From JBHYDC01 sp051861205 (GTDB taxonomy: Bacteria; Pseudomonadota; Alphaproteobacteria; Rhizobiales; Pleomorphomonadaceae), in the NCBI GenBank assembly GCA_051861205.1, contig JBHYDC010000008.1:1-64000 (forward strand): 64,000 nt of DNA, written 5' to 3'. The position numbers and the translations under genes were made by a program. Positions within the stretch are counted from its first letter, which is position 1. Each line of letters starts with the position of its first letter. Below, piece by piece: positions 25,645-34,362 of the stretch. Under the pieces are notes generated by a model. That model was not told where the DNA came from, searched no databases, and was given only the letters and a program-made list of their open reading frames with translations.

Positions 25645-26604
25645 TCAGGTGAGATCGAGGATAGCCTTGGCCGTCAGCTCATCGGTGATGAGACCGTTGG
25701 CGATGCCCGCCTTCAACACGGCCGCGATGGGGCCCACTTTATCCACGCCGCAAGCGACGAGAATTGTCGTGCGCTGGGCTGGCACATCGAGCGGGATGGC
25801 AGTGAGGCGATCGTGCAGGCCGGTGCGGACCCAGGCGCCTGCCGCGTCGAAACTCCACCCGGCCACCTCTCCGATGGCGCCGGCATCGAGAAGCTCGCCA
25901 AGCTCCCGGTCGTCGATGAAGCCGTCGGTATGAATGGGACAGTCCCAGGCGATGGCGCCGACGCCGACAAAGATCGTATCGGCGGCTGCGGCGAGCGCTT
26001 TGACAGACCGGTAGCCGGCGAGTGCCTGATACATCTCCCGCTCTTGCGGCGTAGCGGTGATAATAGGCATGGGCAGGGTATAGGCCTCGGCGCCGGTACG
26101 GTCGGCCAAGAGATTGACGACATCGAACCGGCTGGAGCGGCCATCGCGGGTCACATTGCCGACAAGCGACACGAGCTTGTGCTGCGGGCAGGACAGCGAC
26201 GGTACTTGCCGGACGGCATCGCGCAGGGTTCGGCCGATGCCAAGGCAGATGACGGCCGGGGCCTTGCGGGACAAGAGGTTTTCAACATGCGTGGCAGCAG
26301 CAATGGCAACGGTGTCGCGGTTATCCTCGTCGGACATACCGGGGGCGACGGTGGCAAGCCGCAACCCCAAACGCTCGGTCAAGTGTTCTCCAACTTCGAT
26401 GCAGGCGCGTAGCGGATGGTCGAGGCGGAACTTGATCAGGGATTCCGTGCTCGCAAGCAAAAGCAGGCGCTGAACAACTTGCCGCGACAAAGCAAGCGTG
26501 CGCGCAATCTCATCCTGCGTACGGCCCTTCACATAATAGGACCAAGCAACGCGGGCGGCGAGATCGAGGCGCTTTTGCGGAGTAGAGTCGGCCGTATCGG
26601 ACAT
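25645..26604 (-). CDS. SorC-family sugar-binding transcriptional regulator
   Basis: A protein of 319 residues from the ATG at 26604 (an ATG at 26631 is in frame). The N-terminal helix-turn-helix is VAWSYYVKGRTQDEIARTLALSRQ (about 17-40 when counted from this start, split here as GRTQDEIARTLALSRQ). The C-terminal effector domain is of the SorC/DeoR sugar-phosphate type, with ICLGIGRTLRDAV and a late ACGVDKVGPI AAVLKAG segment where sugar phosphates bind. It is divergent from the E1-lipoyl-hydrolase operon and likely controls it. Confidence 0.82.
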   Translation of the reverse strand: MSDTADSTPQKRLDLAARVAWSYYVKGRTQDEIARTLALSRQVVQRLLLLASTESLIKFRLDHPLRACIEVGEHLTERLGLRLATVAPGMSDEDNRDTVAIAAATHVENLLSRKAPAVICLGIGRTLRDAVRQVPSLSCPQHKLVSLVGNVTRDGRSSRFDVVNLLADRTGAEAYTLPMPIITATPQEREMYQALAGYRSVKALAAAADTIFVGVGAIAWDCPIHTDGFIDDRELGELLDAGAIGEVAGWSFDAAGAWVRTGLHDRLTAIPLDVPAQRTTILVACGVDKVGPIAAVLKAGIANGLITDELTAKAILDLT

Positions 26605-26941
26605 GACTACACGGTATGCGGAAATGAGCAAGTGTGCAAGCGCAGGAGACAGGGCGAACGATCGAAGGGTGAATAAATGCCATGAAGGCAGTCTGCCATA
26701 GAACTACTCATTTCACATGACATTCAGCATCGCTTGAAAAAGTATGATAAGGAGCAAAAGTCTATTTATGTTAGAAAAAAAACCTAAACTAAGACATGTC
26801 GTTTCATTCGCAAGCGTCGCAACGCTGATTTCACAGCCGTGAGACAAGCGCCAAGACCGGTTGAGCGCTTGACGGGGCGGGAAGGATATGCGAGCAAATG
26901 ATCGGATATCGATCAAATGTAGCCAACGTGAGAGGCCAGTC
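26605..26941. promoter_or_regulatory. Divergent promoter region of sorC-type gene and E1 operon
   Basis: This 337-base gap separates two divergent genes and must hold both promoters. It contains AT-rich stretches at about 26740-26800, unlike the GC-rich surroundings. The GTGTAGTC motif sits at its left end on the minus strand. I see no RNA gene or further frame in it. Confidence 0.5.
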
Positions 26942-29419
26942 ATGCCGAAACAGCTAACTGTGGATCCGCAGAAGACGCGGGTCTCGGGCGTGTTGGAGCT
27001 TGGGTCGATACCGGTGCATGCCTATGCCGAGCCGTTCGAGGCGGAACGGGCGCGCTATGGCGACGACCGGCTGCGGGCAGTTTTCCGCGACATGCTGATC
27101 GTGCGCGAGTTCGAGACGGTGCTCGCATCCCTGAAAAGCCAGGGCGCCTATGCCGGCATCAAATATGCCTATGCCGGGCCGGCCCATCTTTCGATCGGCC
27201 AGGAAGGCGCGGCGGTTGGGTCCGCACTCGCGCTGGAGGCGGACGATCATATCTTCGGCAGCCACCGCAGCCATGGCGAGTTCATTGCCAAGGGCCTTTC
27301 GGCGATCGCAAGGCTTTCACCCGCCGGGCTGACGGCGATCATGGAAGCGGAAGGCGGCGGCGGGTTGCTGCGCAGCCTTGAGGCGAAGCTGCAAGCGGGC
27401 AGCGCCGGCGAGCGTGCCGAACAGTTTTTGCTGCTGGGATTGCTCGCCGAAATCTTCATGAAATCCAACGGGTTCAACCGGGGCATGGGCGGCAGCATGC
27501 ACGCCTTTTTCCCGCCGTTCGGGATGTATCCCAACAACGCGATCGTGGGCGGATCGTCCGGCATCGCCACGGGAGCGGCGCTCTATAAGAAGTTGCAGCG
27601 CGACGGCGGAATTACCGTTGCCAACATCGGCGACGGATCGACCGGATGCGGGCTGGTTTGGGAATCGATGAATTTCGCGTCGATGGCGCAGTATAGCCAG
27701 TTGTGGGACGAGAGCCGGCGCGGCGGCCTGCCGGTGCTGTTCCTCTTCCACAATAACTTCTACGCCATGGGCGGCCAGACCAAGGGCGAGACGGCAAGCT
27801 GGGAACGGCTGTCGCGCATTGGCGCCGCCTTCAACGCGGATAACCTCAACGCCGAGACCGTGGACGGCACCAACCCGCTGGCGGTGGCAGACGCGGTGCG
27901 GCGCAAGCGTGATTTGCTGGCGGCGGGGCAAGGCCCGGCGCTCTTGGACGTGGAATGCTACCGCCAGAGCGGCCATTCGCCGACCGACGCCAATGTTTAT
28001 CGCACCCGCGAGGAGATGGAAGCGTGGCGCTCGGTGGACCCGATCGCCAGCCATGGCGCGGCGCTGAAAGCCCATGGACTGATGGACGACGCGGCGGAAG
28101 CGGCCATCGTGGCCGACGTGAAGGCGCTGATGGCGGCCATCGTGGGGCTGGCGGTGGACCAGGAGGTTTCGCCGGGGATCGACGTGAAGGCCGACCCGCT
28201 GGTGGTGGGCCGGCTGATGTTTTCCAACACCACGCGGCCGAGCGAGGCGGCGGTAGGGGAACTGACGGCGCCGGCCGAAACATCGCCGCGCGTGGCGCAG
28301 CTTGCCAAACGCAGCCGGGCGGGCATCGGACCCGAAGGCAAGAAGCTTTCCGCACTATCGGCGATCACCGTGCGCGACGCACTGTTCGAAGCGGCACTGC
28401 ACCACTTCGTCCATGACGACAAACTGGTGGCTTACGGCGAGGAAAACCGCGAATGGGGCGGCGCTTTCGGGGTGTACCGGGGGCTTGCCGAGATTTTGCC
28501 CTATCACCGGCTGTTCAACTCGCCCATCTCGGAAGCCGCGATCGTTTCGACCGCCGTGGGCTATGCGGTGGAAGGCGGCCGGGCACTGGTGGAGCTGATG
28601 TATACCGACTTCATCGGCCGGGCCGGCGACGAGATTTTCAACCAGATGGCCAAATGGCAAGCCATGAGCGGCGGCACCTTGAAGATGCCGGTGGTGCTGC
28701 GCTGCTCGATCGGGAGCAAATATGGCGCCCAGCATTCACAGGATTGGTCGGCGTTGGTGGGACATATTCCGGGACTGAAGGTGGTGTATCCGGCAACGCC
28801 GACCGACGCCAAGGGGCTGCTGGCGGCGGCGCTTTCGGGCGACGATCCCGTGGTGTTTTTCGAAAGCCAGCGCCTTTACGACACGGTGGAGCTGTTCAAC
28901 GCCGGCGGCGTTCCCACCGAGTATTACCACACGCCGATCGGCGTGCCCGACGTGAAGCGGGCGGGCGAGGACGTGACGGTGCTGACCATCGGCCCCTCGC
29001 TCTACAAGGCGATCGAGGCGGCGGACGTGCTTCAGTCCGAACACGGCATTTCGCTTGAGGTGATCGACGCGCGCACGCTGGTGCCCTTCGATTACGAGCC
29101 GGTGCTGGCGTCCGTGCGCAAGACCGGCCGGGTGATACTGGTTTCCGAAGCCAACGAGCGCGGCAGCTTCCTGATGACGCTGGCCACCAACATTCAACGC
29201 TTCGCCTTCGACGCTCTGAAGGCGCCCGTGCGGGTACTAGGCGCGCCGAACTGGATCGTGCCGGGGGCCGACCTGGAAGCCAGCTATTTCCCGCAGGCCT
29301 CCAACATTATCGATGTGGTGACGGGCGAGTTCTTTAATCAGGCGTCTGGGCAAGCTTCTGGGCAGTCGATGGGGCGGACCGGCACGGACGCATTGGATTT
29401 GGCGCGGCGCGGGCTTTGA
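26942..29419 (+). CDS. Fused E1 alpha-beta subunit, thiamine-dependent 2-oxoacid/acetoin-type dehydrogenase
   Basis: A protein of 825 residues from the ATG at 26942, with GAGAGG upstream. The first half (about 1-450) is an E1 alpha module with the thiamine-diphosphate motif GDGSTGCGLVWE ending in HNNFYAM. The second half (about 480-800) is an E1 beta transketolase-like module: AYGEENREWGGAFGVYRGL, then SPISEAAIVSTAVGYAVEG. The two are normally separate acoA/acoB or pdhA/pdhB-type chains. The tail has a short QASG repeat. It decarboxylates a 2-oxoacid or acetoin and passes the acyl group to the lipoyl protein encoded next. Substrate is not readable from sequence. Confidence 0.85.
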   Translation: MPKQLTVDPQKTRVSGVLELGSIPVHAYAEPFEAERARYGDDRLRAVFRDMLIVREFETVLASLKSQGAYAGIKYAYAGPAHLSIGQEGAAVGSALALEADDHIFGSHRSHGEFIAKGLSAIARLSPAGLTAIMEAEGGGGLLRSLEAKLQAGSAGERAEQFLLLGLLAEIFMKSNGFNRGMGGSMHAFFPPFGMYPNNAIVGGSSGIATGAALYKKLQRDGGITVANIGDGSTGCGLVWESMNFASMAQYSQLWDESRRGGLPVLFLFHNNFYAMGGQTKGETASWERLSRIGAAFNADNLNAETVDGTNPLAVADAVRRKRDLLAAGQGPALLDVECYRQSGHSPTDANVYRTREEMEAWRSVDPIASHGAALKAHGLMDDAAEAAIVADVKALMAAIVGLAVDQEVSPGIDVKADPLVVGRLMFSNTTRPSEAAVGELTAPAETSPRVAQLAKRSRAGIGPEGKKLSALSAITVRDALFEAALHHFVHDDKLVAYGEENREWGGAFGVYRGLAEILPYHRLFNSPISEAAIVSTAVGYAVEGGRALVELMYTDFIGRAGDEIFNQMAKWQAMSGGTLKMPVVLRCSIGSKYGAQHSQDWSALVGHIPGLKVVYPATPTDAKGLLAAALSGDDPVVFFESQRLYDTVELFNAGGVPTEYYHTPIGVPDVKRAGEDVTVLTIGPSLYKAIEAADVLQSEHGISLEVIDARTLVPFDYEPVLASVRKTGRVILVSEANERGSFLMTLATNIQRFAFDALKAPVRVLGAPNWIVPGADLEASYFPQASNIIDVVTGEFFNQASGQASGQSMGRTGTDALDLARRGL

Positions 29420-29429
29420 GGAGACGACG

Positions 29430-29669
29430 ATGGACCAGGATTTCGTGATGCCCTCACTTGGCGTGGAAATCGAGGAAGGCGTGGTGCGCCAATGGCTGAA
29501 AGCCGAGGGCGAGAGCGTGGCGGCGGGCGAGTTGATCGTGGTGATCGGCACGACAAAGCTGGATATGGAAGTGGAAGCGCCCTTCGCCGGCGTGATCAAG
29601 AAAATCCTGGTCGACGTGGACGATGTTGCGAGCGTGGGCACACCGCTCGCCGTGCTGACGACCGGGTGA
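29430..29669 (+). CDS. Stand-alone lipoyl-domain protein (E2 fragment)
   Basis: A protein of 79 residues consisting of one biotinyl/lipoyl domain only. The lipoylation lysine is in GTTKLDMEVEAP (about Lys43). A GAGGAG ribosome site precedes it, 10 bases after the E1 stop. It acts as the swinging arm that takes the acyl group from E1. E2 proteins normally carry this domain fused to a catalytic domain; here the next gene supplies the rest, starting in another frame through a GTGA overlap. Confidence 0.85.
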   Translation: MDQDFVMPSLGVEIEEGVVRQWLKAEGESVAAGELIVVIGTTKLDMEVEAPFAGVIKKILVDVDDVASVGTPLAVLTTG

Positions 29670-30439
29670 GCGGCATGGCGGGAGGAACGGCGCGCGGCAC
29701 GGTGGGCGTGGACGGGCGGGACATCGCCTATCTCAAGGCCGGCGACGGAGCTCGCACCATCGTGCTGGTTCACGGCTTTGGCGCGGATCATCAGACCTGG
29801 GCCTTCAACCAGCCGCAACTGGCGCGCGGAGCGACGACCTATGCGATCGATCTGCCGGGGCATGGCCGGTCGGGCAAGGACGTGGGCAACGGCGACATGG
29901 CCGTGCTGGCAGGCGCCGTGGCGGGGTTTTTGGAGGCGATGGAGCTGACGGGGGTTCACCTTGTCGGCCATTCGCTGGGCGGCGCGGCGAGCGTGCTGGC
30001 GGCCGCGCGGACACCGGAGCGCGTGAGCGCGCTGACGCTGATCGCACCGGCCGGGTTTGGTGGCGCGGTGAACGGGGCCTTCGTGCAGGCGTTTCTGGCG
30101 ATGACCGACGAGGCGAGCGCGATGCACGCGCTGCGGTATCTGGTGGCCCGGCCGGAGCTGGTGAGCCCGGCAATGGCGGCAGGCGTGCTGGCGGCGGTGA
30201 GCGCATCGCGCGGGGCGATGGCGCGGATTGCCGAGGCGGTGTTCGACGGCGACCGGCAACGCGTGGAGGTGCGGGACGTGGCGGCCGGGCTGGCGGGCCC
30301 GGTGCAGGTGGTGTGGGGCGAGAAGGACGCGGTGCTGGCGATCCCCGAGGGCGTGCACGCGGAGATCGTGCCGGGCGCCGGACACATGCCGCAGATGGAG
30401 GCGGCGCGGGTGGTGAGCGGGATGATAGAACGGGTGTGA
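29666..30439 (+). CDS. AcoC-like alpha/beta hydrolase
   Basis: A protein of 257 residues if started at the GTG at 29666, which overlaps the lipoyl stop as GTGA; an ATG at 29675 is the alternative. It is an alpha/beta hydrolase with oxyanion region VLVHGFGADHQTW, nucleophile Ser in GHSLGGAA and catalytic His in PGAGHMPQMEAA. That ending and the overall pattern match the C-terminal domain of AcoC, the acetoin dehydrogenase E2, in which an N-terminal lipoyl domain is fused to this fold. So the operon appears to encode a split AcoC. No E3 gene lies nearby. Confidence 0.8.
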   Translation: MSGMAGGTARGTVGVDGRDIAYLKAGDGARTIVLVHGFGADHQTWAFNQPQLARGATTYAIDLPGHGRSGKDVGNGDMAVLAGAVAGFLEAMELTGVHLVGHSLGGAASVLAAARTPERVSALTLIAPAGFGGAVNGAFVQAFLAMTDEASAMHALRYLVARPELVSPAMAAGVLAAVSASRGAMARIAEAVFDGDRQRVEVRDVAAGLAGPVQVVWGEKDAVLAIPEGVHAEIVPGAGHMPQMEAARVVSGMIERV

Positions 30440-30497
30440 CGGGGGGCGGAGTGGGCGCCGCTTCGATGATGGTGGGGAGATTGTCTCAGAAGTAAGA

Positions 30498-30560
30498 GAC
30501 CCCTCAACCGGCCCTCTCGGGCCACCTAGCCCCTGGGCCGAGACCCCGCAAGGGGAGAAG
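30498..30560. repeat. Paired hairpin element typical of rhizobial intergenic repeats
   Basis: Two hairpins stand in series: GGCCC-TCTC-GGGCC at 30510-30523 and CCCC-GCAA-GGGG at 30544-30555, ending GGGGAGAAGG. This wording closely resembles a repeat found many times between genes in Hyphomicrobiales genomes. Here it lies between converging genes and may also end transcription in both directions. Confidence 0.55.
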
Positions 30561-30578
30561 GATTAACCAGCGCTACCC

Positions 30579-31466
30579 CTACCCTCCCCGTTCATCCTCC
30601 GGCGTTGCGACGAGGTTGGCGGCTGCCGCGTTGGCGCGGGATACGGCGTCTTTGATCGCCACGCCTTTTGCCAGTTCTGCGGCGAGCGTGCCGACGAAGC
30701 AGTCGCCGGCACCGTGGGTGCTTTGGGGGGTGATGGGGAGGGCGGGGAGCGTGAAGGCAGTGCCTGGGACTTTGGTTCGGGCATGGACGGCGACGCCGGA
30801 GGCACCGGCGGTGACGATGACGGTGGGGGCTTGCCGGGAGAGGGTTTCGGCGGCGCGGGCGGCATCTTCGAGGGTAACGACGGGGGCGGCGCCGAGCATT
30901 TCGGCCTCGATGGCGTTGACGATAAGGATGTCGACAAGCGCGAGCAGCGCGGTGGCAAGCGGGCGGGCGGGGGCGGCGTTGAGGAGGACGCGGGCGCCGG
31001 CGGCTCGAGCAAGGCGGGCGGCGGCAAGGTTGGCGGGCTCGGGGATTTCGTTCTGGAGGATGAGGATTCCGGCGCCGGTGAAGGCGTCGGCCGGGAGCGT
31101 GTCCGGGCCGAGCGTCAGGTTCGAGCCCGAAACGATGACGGCGCCGTAGTCGCCGCTGTCGTCGATGATGGCGACGCTCATGCCCGACGCAGCGCCGGCG
31201 ACGACGCGGACGGGGCGGTGGTCCACCTTGGCGCGGGCGAGGTTTTCGAGAAGCGCAGTGCCGAAATTGTCGGGTCCGACGGCGCCGACCATGACGACCT
31301 CTGCGCCCGCGCGGGCGGCTTCCACGGCCTGATTGCCGCCCTTGCCGCCGCATTTGGGCCACCAGCGGCGACCGACCATGGTTTCGCCTTTGCGGGGACG
31401 GTCCGGCGCTTCGACCATGACGTCGTAGTGCAAGCTGCCAACGACGACGACGCGGGGGCTGGTCAT
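30579..31466 (-). CDS. PfkB-family carbohydrate kinase (ribokinase-like)
   Basis: A protein of 295 residues with the PfkB N-terminal signature GGKGGNQAVEAARAGA (about 40-55) and the C-terminal catalytic motif THGAGDCFVG (about 248-257), where the Asp is the catalytic base. The start overlaps the RpiR stop (ATGA). It phosphorylates a sugar or related alcohol with ATP. It is the last gene of the minus-strand sugar operon and is distinct from the second kinase at 34363. Confidence 0.88.
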   Translation of the reverse strand: MTSPRVVVVGSLHYDVMVEAPDRPRKGETMVGRRWWPKCGGKGGNQAVEAARAGAEVVMVGAVGPDNFGTALLENLARAKVDHRPVRVVAGAASGMSVAIIDDSGDYGAVIVSGSNLTLGPDTLPADAFTGAGILILQNEIPEPANLAAARLARAAGARVLLNAAPARPLATALLALVDILIVNAIEAEMLGAAPVVTLEDAARAAETLSRQAPTVIVTAGASGVAVHARTKVPGTAFTLPALPITPQSTHGAGDCFVGTLAAELAKGVAIKDAVSRANAAAANLVATPEDERGG

Positions 31467-32356
31467 CGGCCGCCCTCCCCTTTTCGCTTGAGACGGACGG
31501 CGGACATGGTGCGGGCAAGGTTGGCGTCGGTGGCGGTGCCTTGGCGCTGGGCGACGGCGACGAACAGCGCATCCAACACGTTGAGCTGGGCAATGCGGGC
31601 GGCGGCGTTTTCGCCCATCAGCGGCGAGCCGCGCGCGGTCGAAAGGAGCACGACGTCGGCAAGGTCGACGAGCGGGGACGCCGGATAGTTGGTGACGGCG
31701 ATGGTGCGGGCGCCGGCGCGGCGGGCGGTTTCGATGGCTTCGAGCACGGTGGTGGAGCGGCCGGAATGGGAGAAGCCGACGGCCACATCGCCGGGGCCGA
31801 GAAGGGCGGCGGACATCAACATCATATGCGCGTCGTCGAAGAGATTGGTGCGGATGCCGATGCGCAGGAATTTATGGGCGACGTCGCGCGCGATCTGGGC
31901 GGACCCGCCAACGCCGTAGAAATCGCGCTGGCCGGAGGTGTGGATGAGTTCGGCGGCGCGCTCGAAGGCGGCGATGTCGAGAATGGCGAGGGTTTCCTCC
32001 AGCGCCTGAATGGAGGTGCGAAACACCTTCTCGACGATTTCGCGGCCGGTATCTTCCGGCGTGAGCTCGCGGAACATTTCGGCGGTGGGCAGGCGGTTGT
32101 AATCGGCGACGGCTGCGCGGAAATCGCGGTAGCCGGAATAGCCGAGCTTCTTGGCAAGCTTGACCACCAAGGCCTCGGACACGCCGGCGGCGCTGGAGAC
32201 CTCTTTCAACGCGGTGGCTTCGCCGAAATCCTCCTGGCCGAAAACGGTTTCGACGACGCGCACCTCAAGCGGCGTGAGGCTGGGCATCATCATACGGATG
32301 CGGGGACCGACGGCGCGCGGATCGGAACTGGCGGGATCGAGCGCCTGGGCGGTCAT
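31463..32356 (-). CDS. MurR/RpiR-family transcriptional regulator
   Basis: A protein of 297 residues. The N-terminal RpiR helix-turn-helix includes EVSSAAGVSEALVVKLAKKL (about 52-71), and the C-terminal SIS domain has FYGVGGSAQIARDVAHKFLR and VGFSHSGRSTTVLEAI, the phosphosugar-binding loop. RpiR proteins sense sugar phosphates. The gene overlaps the genes on both sides by 4 bases. It probably controls both its own operon and the divergent one at 33879. Confidence 0.88.
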   Translation of the reverse strand: MTAQALDPASSDPRAVGPRIRMMMPSLTPLEVRVVETVFGQEDFGEATALKEVSSAAGVSEALVVKLAKKLGYSGYRDFRAAVADYNRLPTAEMFRELTPEDTGREIVEKVFRTSIQALEETLAILDIAAFERAAELIHTSGQRDFYGVGGSAQIARDVAHKFLRIGIRTNLFDDAHMMLMSAALLGPGDVAVGFSHSGRSTTVLEAIETARRAGARTIAVTNYPASPLVDLADVVLLSTARGSPLMGENAAARIAQLNVLDALFVAVAQRQGTATDANLARTMSAVRLKRKGEGGR

Positions 32357-33348
32357 GACCCGCCGCCGAGAAGCGCCGCTTGAACGAGGCTTTGCGCGGT
32401 GACGGCATCCTGGCGGGCGATGGCGTCGCCGAGGCTGTTACCCGATTCCAGGCGGTCCGCGATGGCCAGAAGCCGGCGGACGGTGGCGATATTGACGGTG
32501 CATTCGTGCACGGGATCAAGGCCGGTGAGATCGGGGAAAGTGTCGAAATAGACGGCGCCGTCATAGCCGTCGCGGCGGATCTGGATGAGGAGTTCCAGCG
32601 TCTGCTGGGGGTGAACGGCGGCGACCATCAGGCCGTCGTCGCGCTTGCCGTAACCGTCGTTGAGGTGGAGGCCGAGGACGCGGGAATGGCGGGCGACGAG
32701 GGCGGCGGCGGCGGCCGGCTGCTCGCCGGCGTAGAGGGCGTGGGCGAAATCCAGCGTGACGCCGAGGTTGGGGCTGCCGGCTTCCTTGATGGCGAGCAAG
32801 GTGGTGGCGCAGTCGGGCAAAAGGGAGAAGGCGCGCGGCTCGTCGGGCTTATACTCGATGGATATGTCGCAGTCCGGATCATGGGCGGCAATCTCGCGGA
32901 TGCCGTCGACTTCGAGCGCCCAGAGGGCGGCGTAATCGGCCTGGAAGGGATAATCGAACCCGTCTTGGCCGAGCCAGACGGTCATCAGGCGCGACCCCAT
33001 TTGGCGGGCGGCGTCGATACCGCGCTTGGTGAGGTCGATCGCCTCGCGGCGCACGGCCGGATCGGGGTTGGTGAAGGCGCCGAGGCGGAAGGCGGGGTTG
33101 GTGTAGTAGCGCATCGCCAAACCATTGACGGCAAGGCCGAGATCGCCGATGCGGCGGGCAAGATCGGCCGGCGGGCCGGAAACGTGATCGGGGTAGTTGA
33201 GGTCGACGTCGGTGAGGCCCGGAACGGTGGCGGCGCGCTCCACGATCTGAAGAACGCTCGGTTTACCGGACTGCCCGGGCCAGTAAAGATCCGGACGGCT
33301 TGCGAAGGAATTGAGCCGGGTCGCGAAGCGCGGGCTTGTCAAATTCAC
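32353..33348 (-). CDS. Sugar-phosphate isomerase/epimerase, xylose-isomerase-like TIM barrel
   Basis: A protein of 331 residues of the AP-endonuclease-2-like TIM-barrel superfamily. Metal-ligand candidates are Glu in ISIEYKPDEPR, Asp in GVTLDFAHAL, His in LGLHLNDGYG and Asp in AVYFDTFPD. Barrel proteins of this type isomerise or epimerise sugars and inososes. It opens the minus-strand operon, so it shares a control region with the divergent FucU-kinase-ABC operon. The exact sugar is not visible. Confidence 0.8.
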   Translation of the reverse strand: MNLTSPRFATRLNSFASRPDLYWPGQSGKPSVLQIVERAATVPGLTDVDLNYPDHVSGPPADLARRIGDLGLAVNGLAMRYYTNPAFRLGAFTNPDPAVRREAIDLTKRGIDAARQMGSRLMTVWLGQDGFDYPFQADYAALWALEVDGIREIAAHDPDCDISIEYKPDEPRAFSLLPDCATTLLAIKEAGSPNLGVTLDFAHALYAGEQPAAAAALVARHSRVLGLHLNDGYGKRDDGLMVAAVHPQQTLELLIQIRRDGYDGAVYFDTFPDLTGLDPVHECTVNIATVRRLLAIADRLESGNSLGDAIARQDAVTAQSLVQAALLGGGS

Positions 33349-33878
33349 GGAGGTGACCTCAAGGCAAGTTCGGAGGCGACTTTACGCAGGATGCGTTAAT
33401 TGTAAAGTGTCGGCCTTCGCGACAGAAGGTCGGGGCTACCCATCGACGGGCGGCTTAAAGGCGCGCGGGAGAGCGGGCACGCCGTTCACCGTAAAAACGG
33501 CCCTGAACGGCTCTACGGGGCCTATGAGGATGTCGCTCCCGGCGCTGACTGGAAAATGAGCAAACATTGCAATTTGTCGGAGTCTACAAGAGCTTGCGTG
33601 CTCAATTAGGGAGCCTCGACGAGCTTCGGCTTGCCGTCAGGGGAAGGAGACGGGCGTTTATCCCCACAACTTCACCACCCGCGAGCGCAACGTGAATAGA
33701 GGCTTGATTTGAAGCGCCGCTTTCGCCATGAAGATTTACCGTATTTGTGTATTTCTTATGGCTTTAGGGCTGGACATTGCAAACGCCGCGTGTCCAGAAT
33801 TCACCCGCAAAACAAGAAGCCGTGAAGTGCGAGGCGCAAGGTGGAGACCTTGGGTCTGGGATCGGGAGGAACGACCGG
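33349..33878. promoter_or_regulatory. Divergent control region between two sugar operons
   Basis: This gap of 530 bases holds the promoters of both operons. An inverted repeat ACGCA-GGA-TGCGT lies at 33384-33396, about 36 bases before the isomerase start, and is a possible RpiR operator. GGGAGGA at 33864-33870 is the ribosome site of the next gene. No gene is supported; short frames here lack coding signs. Confidence 0.45.
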
Positions 33879-34331
33879 ATGTTGAAGGGGCTGGACCCGC
33901 TGCTGAACGCGCAGGTGCTGCATGTTCTGCGCGCCATGGGCCATGGCGACGATCTGGTGATCTGCGATACGAATTTCCCGGCCGACTCCGTGGCGCGCGA
34001 AACCATTTGGGGCGAGCCTATCCGCATGGACGGCGTGAGTGCGGCGCGGGCGGTGGAAGCCGTGCTTTCGGTGATGCCGCTCGATAGCTTCGTGCCGAAC
34101 CCGGCCGAGCGGATGGAGATCGTCGGCGAGCCGAACACGATTGCTCCCGTGCAGGCCGAAGTTCAGGCTGCGATCGATGCGGCGGAGGGCAAACCCTCGC
34201 CGATGGGGTCGGTCGAGCGCTTCGCCTTTTATGAGCGGGCCAAGAACGCCTATGCGGTGCTGGTAACCGGCGAGCGGCGGTTCTATGGATGCTTCCTCCT
34301 GAAGAAAGGCGTGATTCCGCCGGACGCGTGA
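33879..34331 (+). CDS. FucU/RbsD-family sugar mutarotase
   Basis: A protein of 150 residues from the ATG at 33879, with GGGAGGA 8 bases upstream. It opens MLKGLDPLLNAQVLHVLRAM and has GHGDDLVICDTNFP, the FucU pattern with the catalytic His near 22, and ends FERFY-type YGCFLLKKGVI. FucU/RbsD enzymes interconvert anomers of imported sugars such as fucose or ribose so that kinases or dehydrogenases can act. It is followed 31 bases later by a kinase. A second paralogue lies at 39962. Confidence 0.88.
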   Translation: MLKGLDPLLNAQVLHVLRAMGHGDDLVICDTNFPADSVARETIWGEPIRMDGVSAARAVEAVLSVMPLDSFVPNPAERMEIVGEPNTIAPVQAEVQAAIDAAEGKPSPMGSVERFAFYERAKNAYAVLVTGERRFYGCFLLKKGVIPPDA

Positions 34332-34362
34332 GCGACGGGCGGGATACGGTTGGAGGCGCCAA

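Noticed and set aside
29640..29680. Frameshift breaking an AcoC gene
   Set aside because: A GTGA overlap and complete domains on both sides make a genuine two-gene arrangement more likely, though comparison with relatives is needed to be sure.
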